A stretch of 5,128 nt of DNA from a candidate division NPL-UPA2 bacterium (GTDB taxonomy: Bacteria > NPL-UPA2 > JAGMAN01): assembly GCA_021129695.1 (NCBI GenBank), contig JAJOKU010000137.1:1-5128 (forward strand). The letters run 5' to 3'. A program made the translations under genes and the position numbers. This document shows positions 4,951 through 5,128 of the stretch, one piece after another; within the stretch, counting starts at the first letter, position 1; each line of letters opens with the position of its first letter. The notes under the pieces were generated by a model that worked only from the letters and a program-made list of their open reading frames with translations, did not search any database and was not told where the DNA came from.

Positions 4951-5128
4951 CTACAATGGCCGCTGCGCCCGGGGAGGACCGAGAATCTCAGCTAAGATTA
5001 TTCCCTGGCGAAATGTCCCCAGGTCAGCCGATTCCAGTATTGGTCTGGTGATTTCTTCCTCCTTTTCCTTTTCCAACCCAACTTCCGCACTTCGCCAGTT
5101 TTCATCTGGCTCTCCGACGGAAGAGCTT
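4951..5128 (-). CDS. C-terminal end of an unknown minus-strand protein (partial, runs off the right edge)
   Basis: Reading the minus strand from the window edge gives 58 codons without a stop, ending at TAG (complement of 4951-4953). The sequence starts SSSVGEPDENWRSAEVG, passes through a Lys/Glu helix (LEKEKEEEITRPIL) and ends GTFRQGIILAEILGPPRAQR-PL. The last part has the 'RQ-x-I-I-L-x-EILGPPRA' pattern. I recall similar closing peptides in hypothetical proteins of many environmental bacteria, but I cannot name a family. The plus strand of the same stretch carries no coding signal. It lies convergent to the coiled-coil gene, so the operon on the plus strand ends here. The start and the bulk of the protein lie beyond the window. 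Confidence 0.6.
   Translation of the reverse strand, partial: SSSVGEPDENWRSAEVGLEKEKEEEITRPILESADLGTFRQGIILAEILGPPRAQRPL

Noticed and set aside
1..5128. CRISPR array, insertion sequence, transposase, phage or origin
   Set aside because: No regularly spaced repeats, transposase motifs, integrase or DnaA-box clusters were seen.

Overview
This window is bacterial chromosomal DNA. It carries an RNA polymerase alpha subunit with the bacterial two-domain layout and a bacterial-type ribosomal protein L17. The lysine/arginine/glutamate-rich proteins, the KWRG-type alpha N-terminus and the string of unnamed membrane proteins suggest an uncultured, deep-branching lineage, perhaps a candidate phylum of the Omnitrophota/Aerophobota kind. 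That placement is inference, and the sequence does not settle the lineage.

Layout. Positions 1-73 are non-coding and fold into a long imperfect hairpin just before the rpoA ribosome binding site; no rpsD tail is visible. rpoA (74-1039) and rplQ (1110-1514) form the familiar end of the alpha ribosomal-protein operon. They are separated by a 70-base AT-rich spacer made of a tandem AAAAGTC heptamer and an imperfect inverted copy. After a 78-base spacer with a small hairpin come four same-strand genes of unknown function. First is a zinc-ribbon/single-membrane-span protein with an exported domain resembling YpmS/LmeA-type folds (1593-2296). Next is a proline-rich TPR segment (2316-2603) that is probably the same gene's C-terminus. 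Third is a DUF3352-like membrane-anchored protein (2673-4527) whose frame is broken twice. Last is a small coiled-coil protein (4551-4928). The right edge holds the C-terminus of a convergent minus-strand gene (4951-5128).

The most striking signal is in 1593-4527: the reading frame breaks four times, each time at a G or C homopolymer (G5 at 1626, C7 at 2283, C6 at 3008, G5 at 4239). Restoring one base at each tract gives two clean genes, a 336-residue zinc-ribbon/TM/TPR protein and a 618-residue DUF3352-like protein. Homopolymer sequencing or assembly error, or slippage mutation, is the simplest explanation. However, the first break sits exactly on a correctly phased GGGAAAC slippery heptamer followed by GC-rich hairpins, and the third on C_CCC_CCG, so programmed -1 frameshifting deserves a test.

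How the genes may work together: rpoA and rplQ serve transcription and translation. The next two genes appear to encode membrane-anchored proteins with soluble domains outside the cytoplasm. Together with the coiled-coil protein they may form a cell-envelope module that rides on, or simply follows, the alpha operon. No strong intrinsic terminator is visible anywhere in the window.
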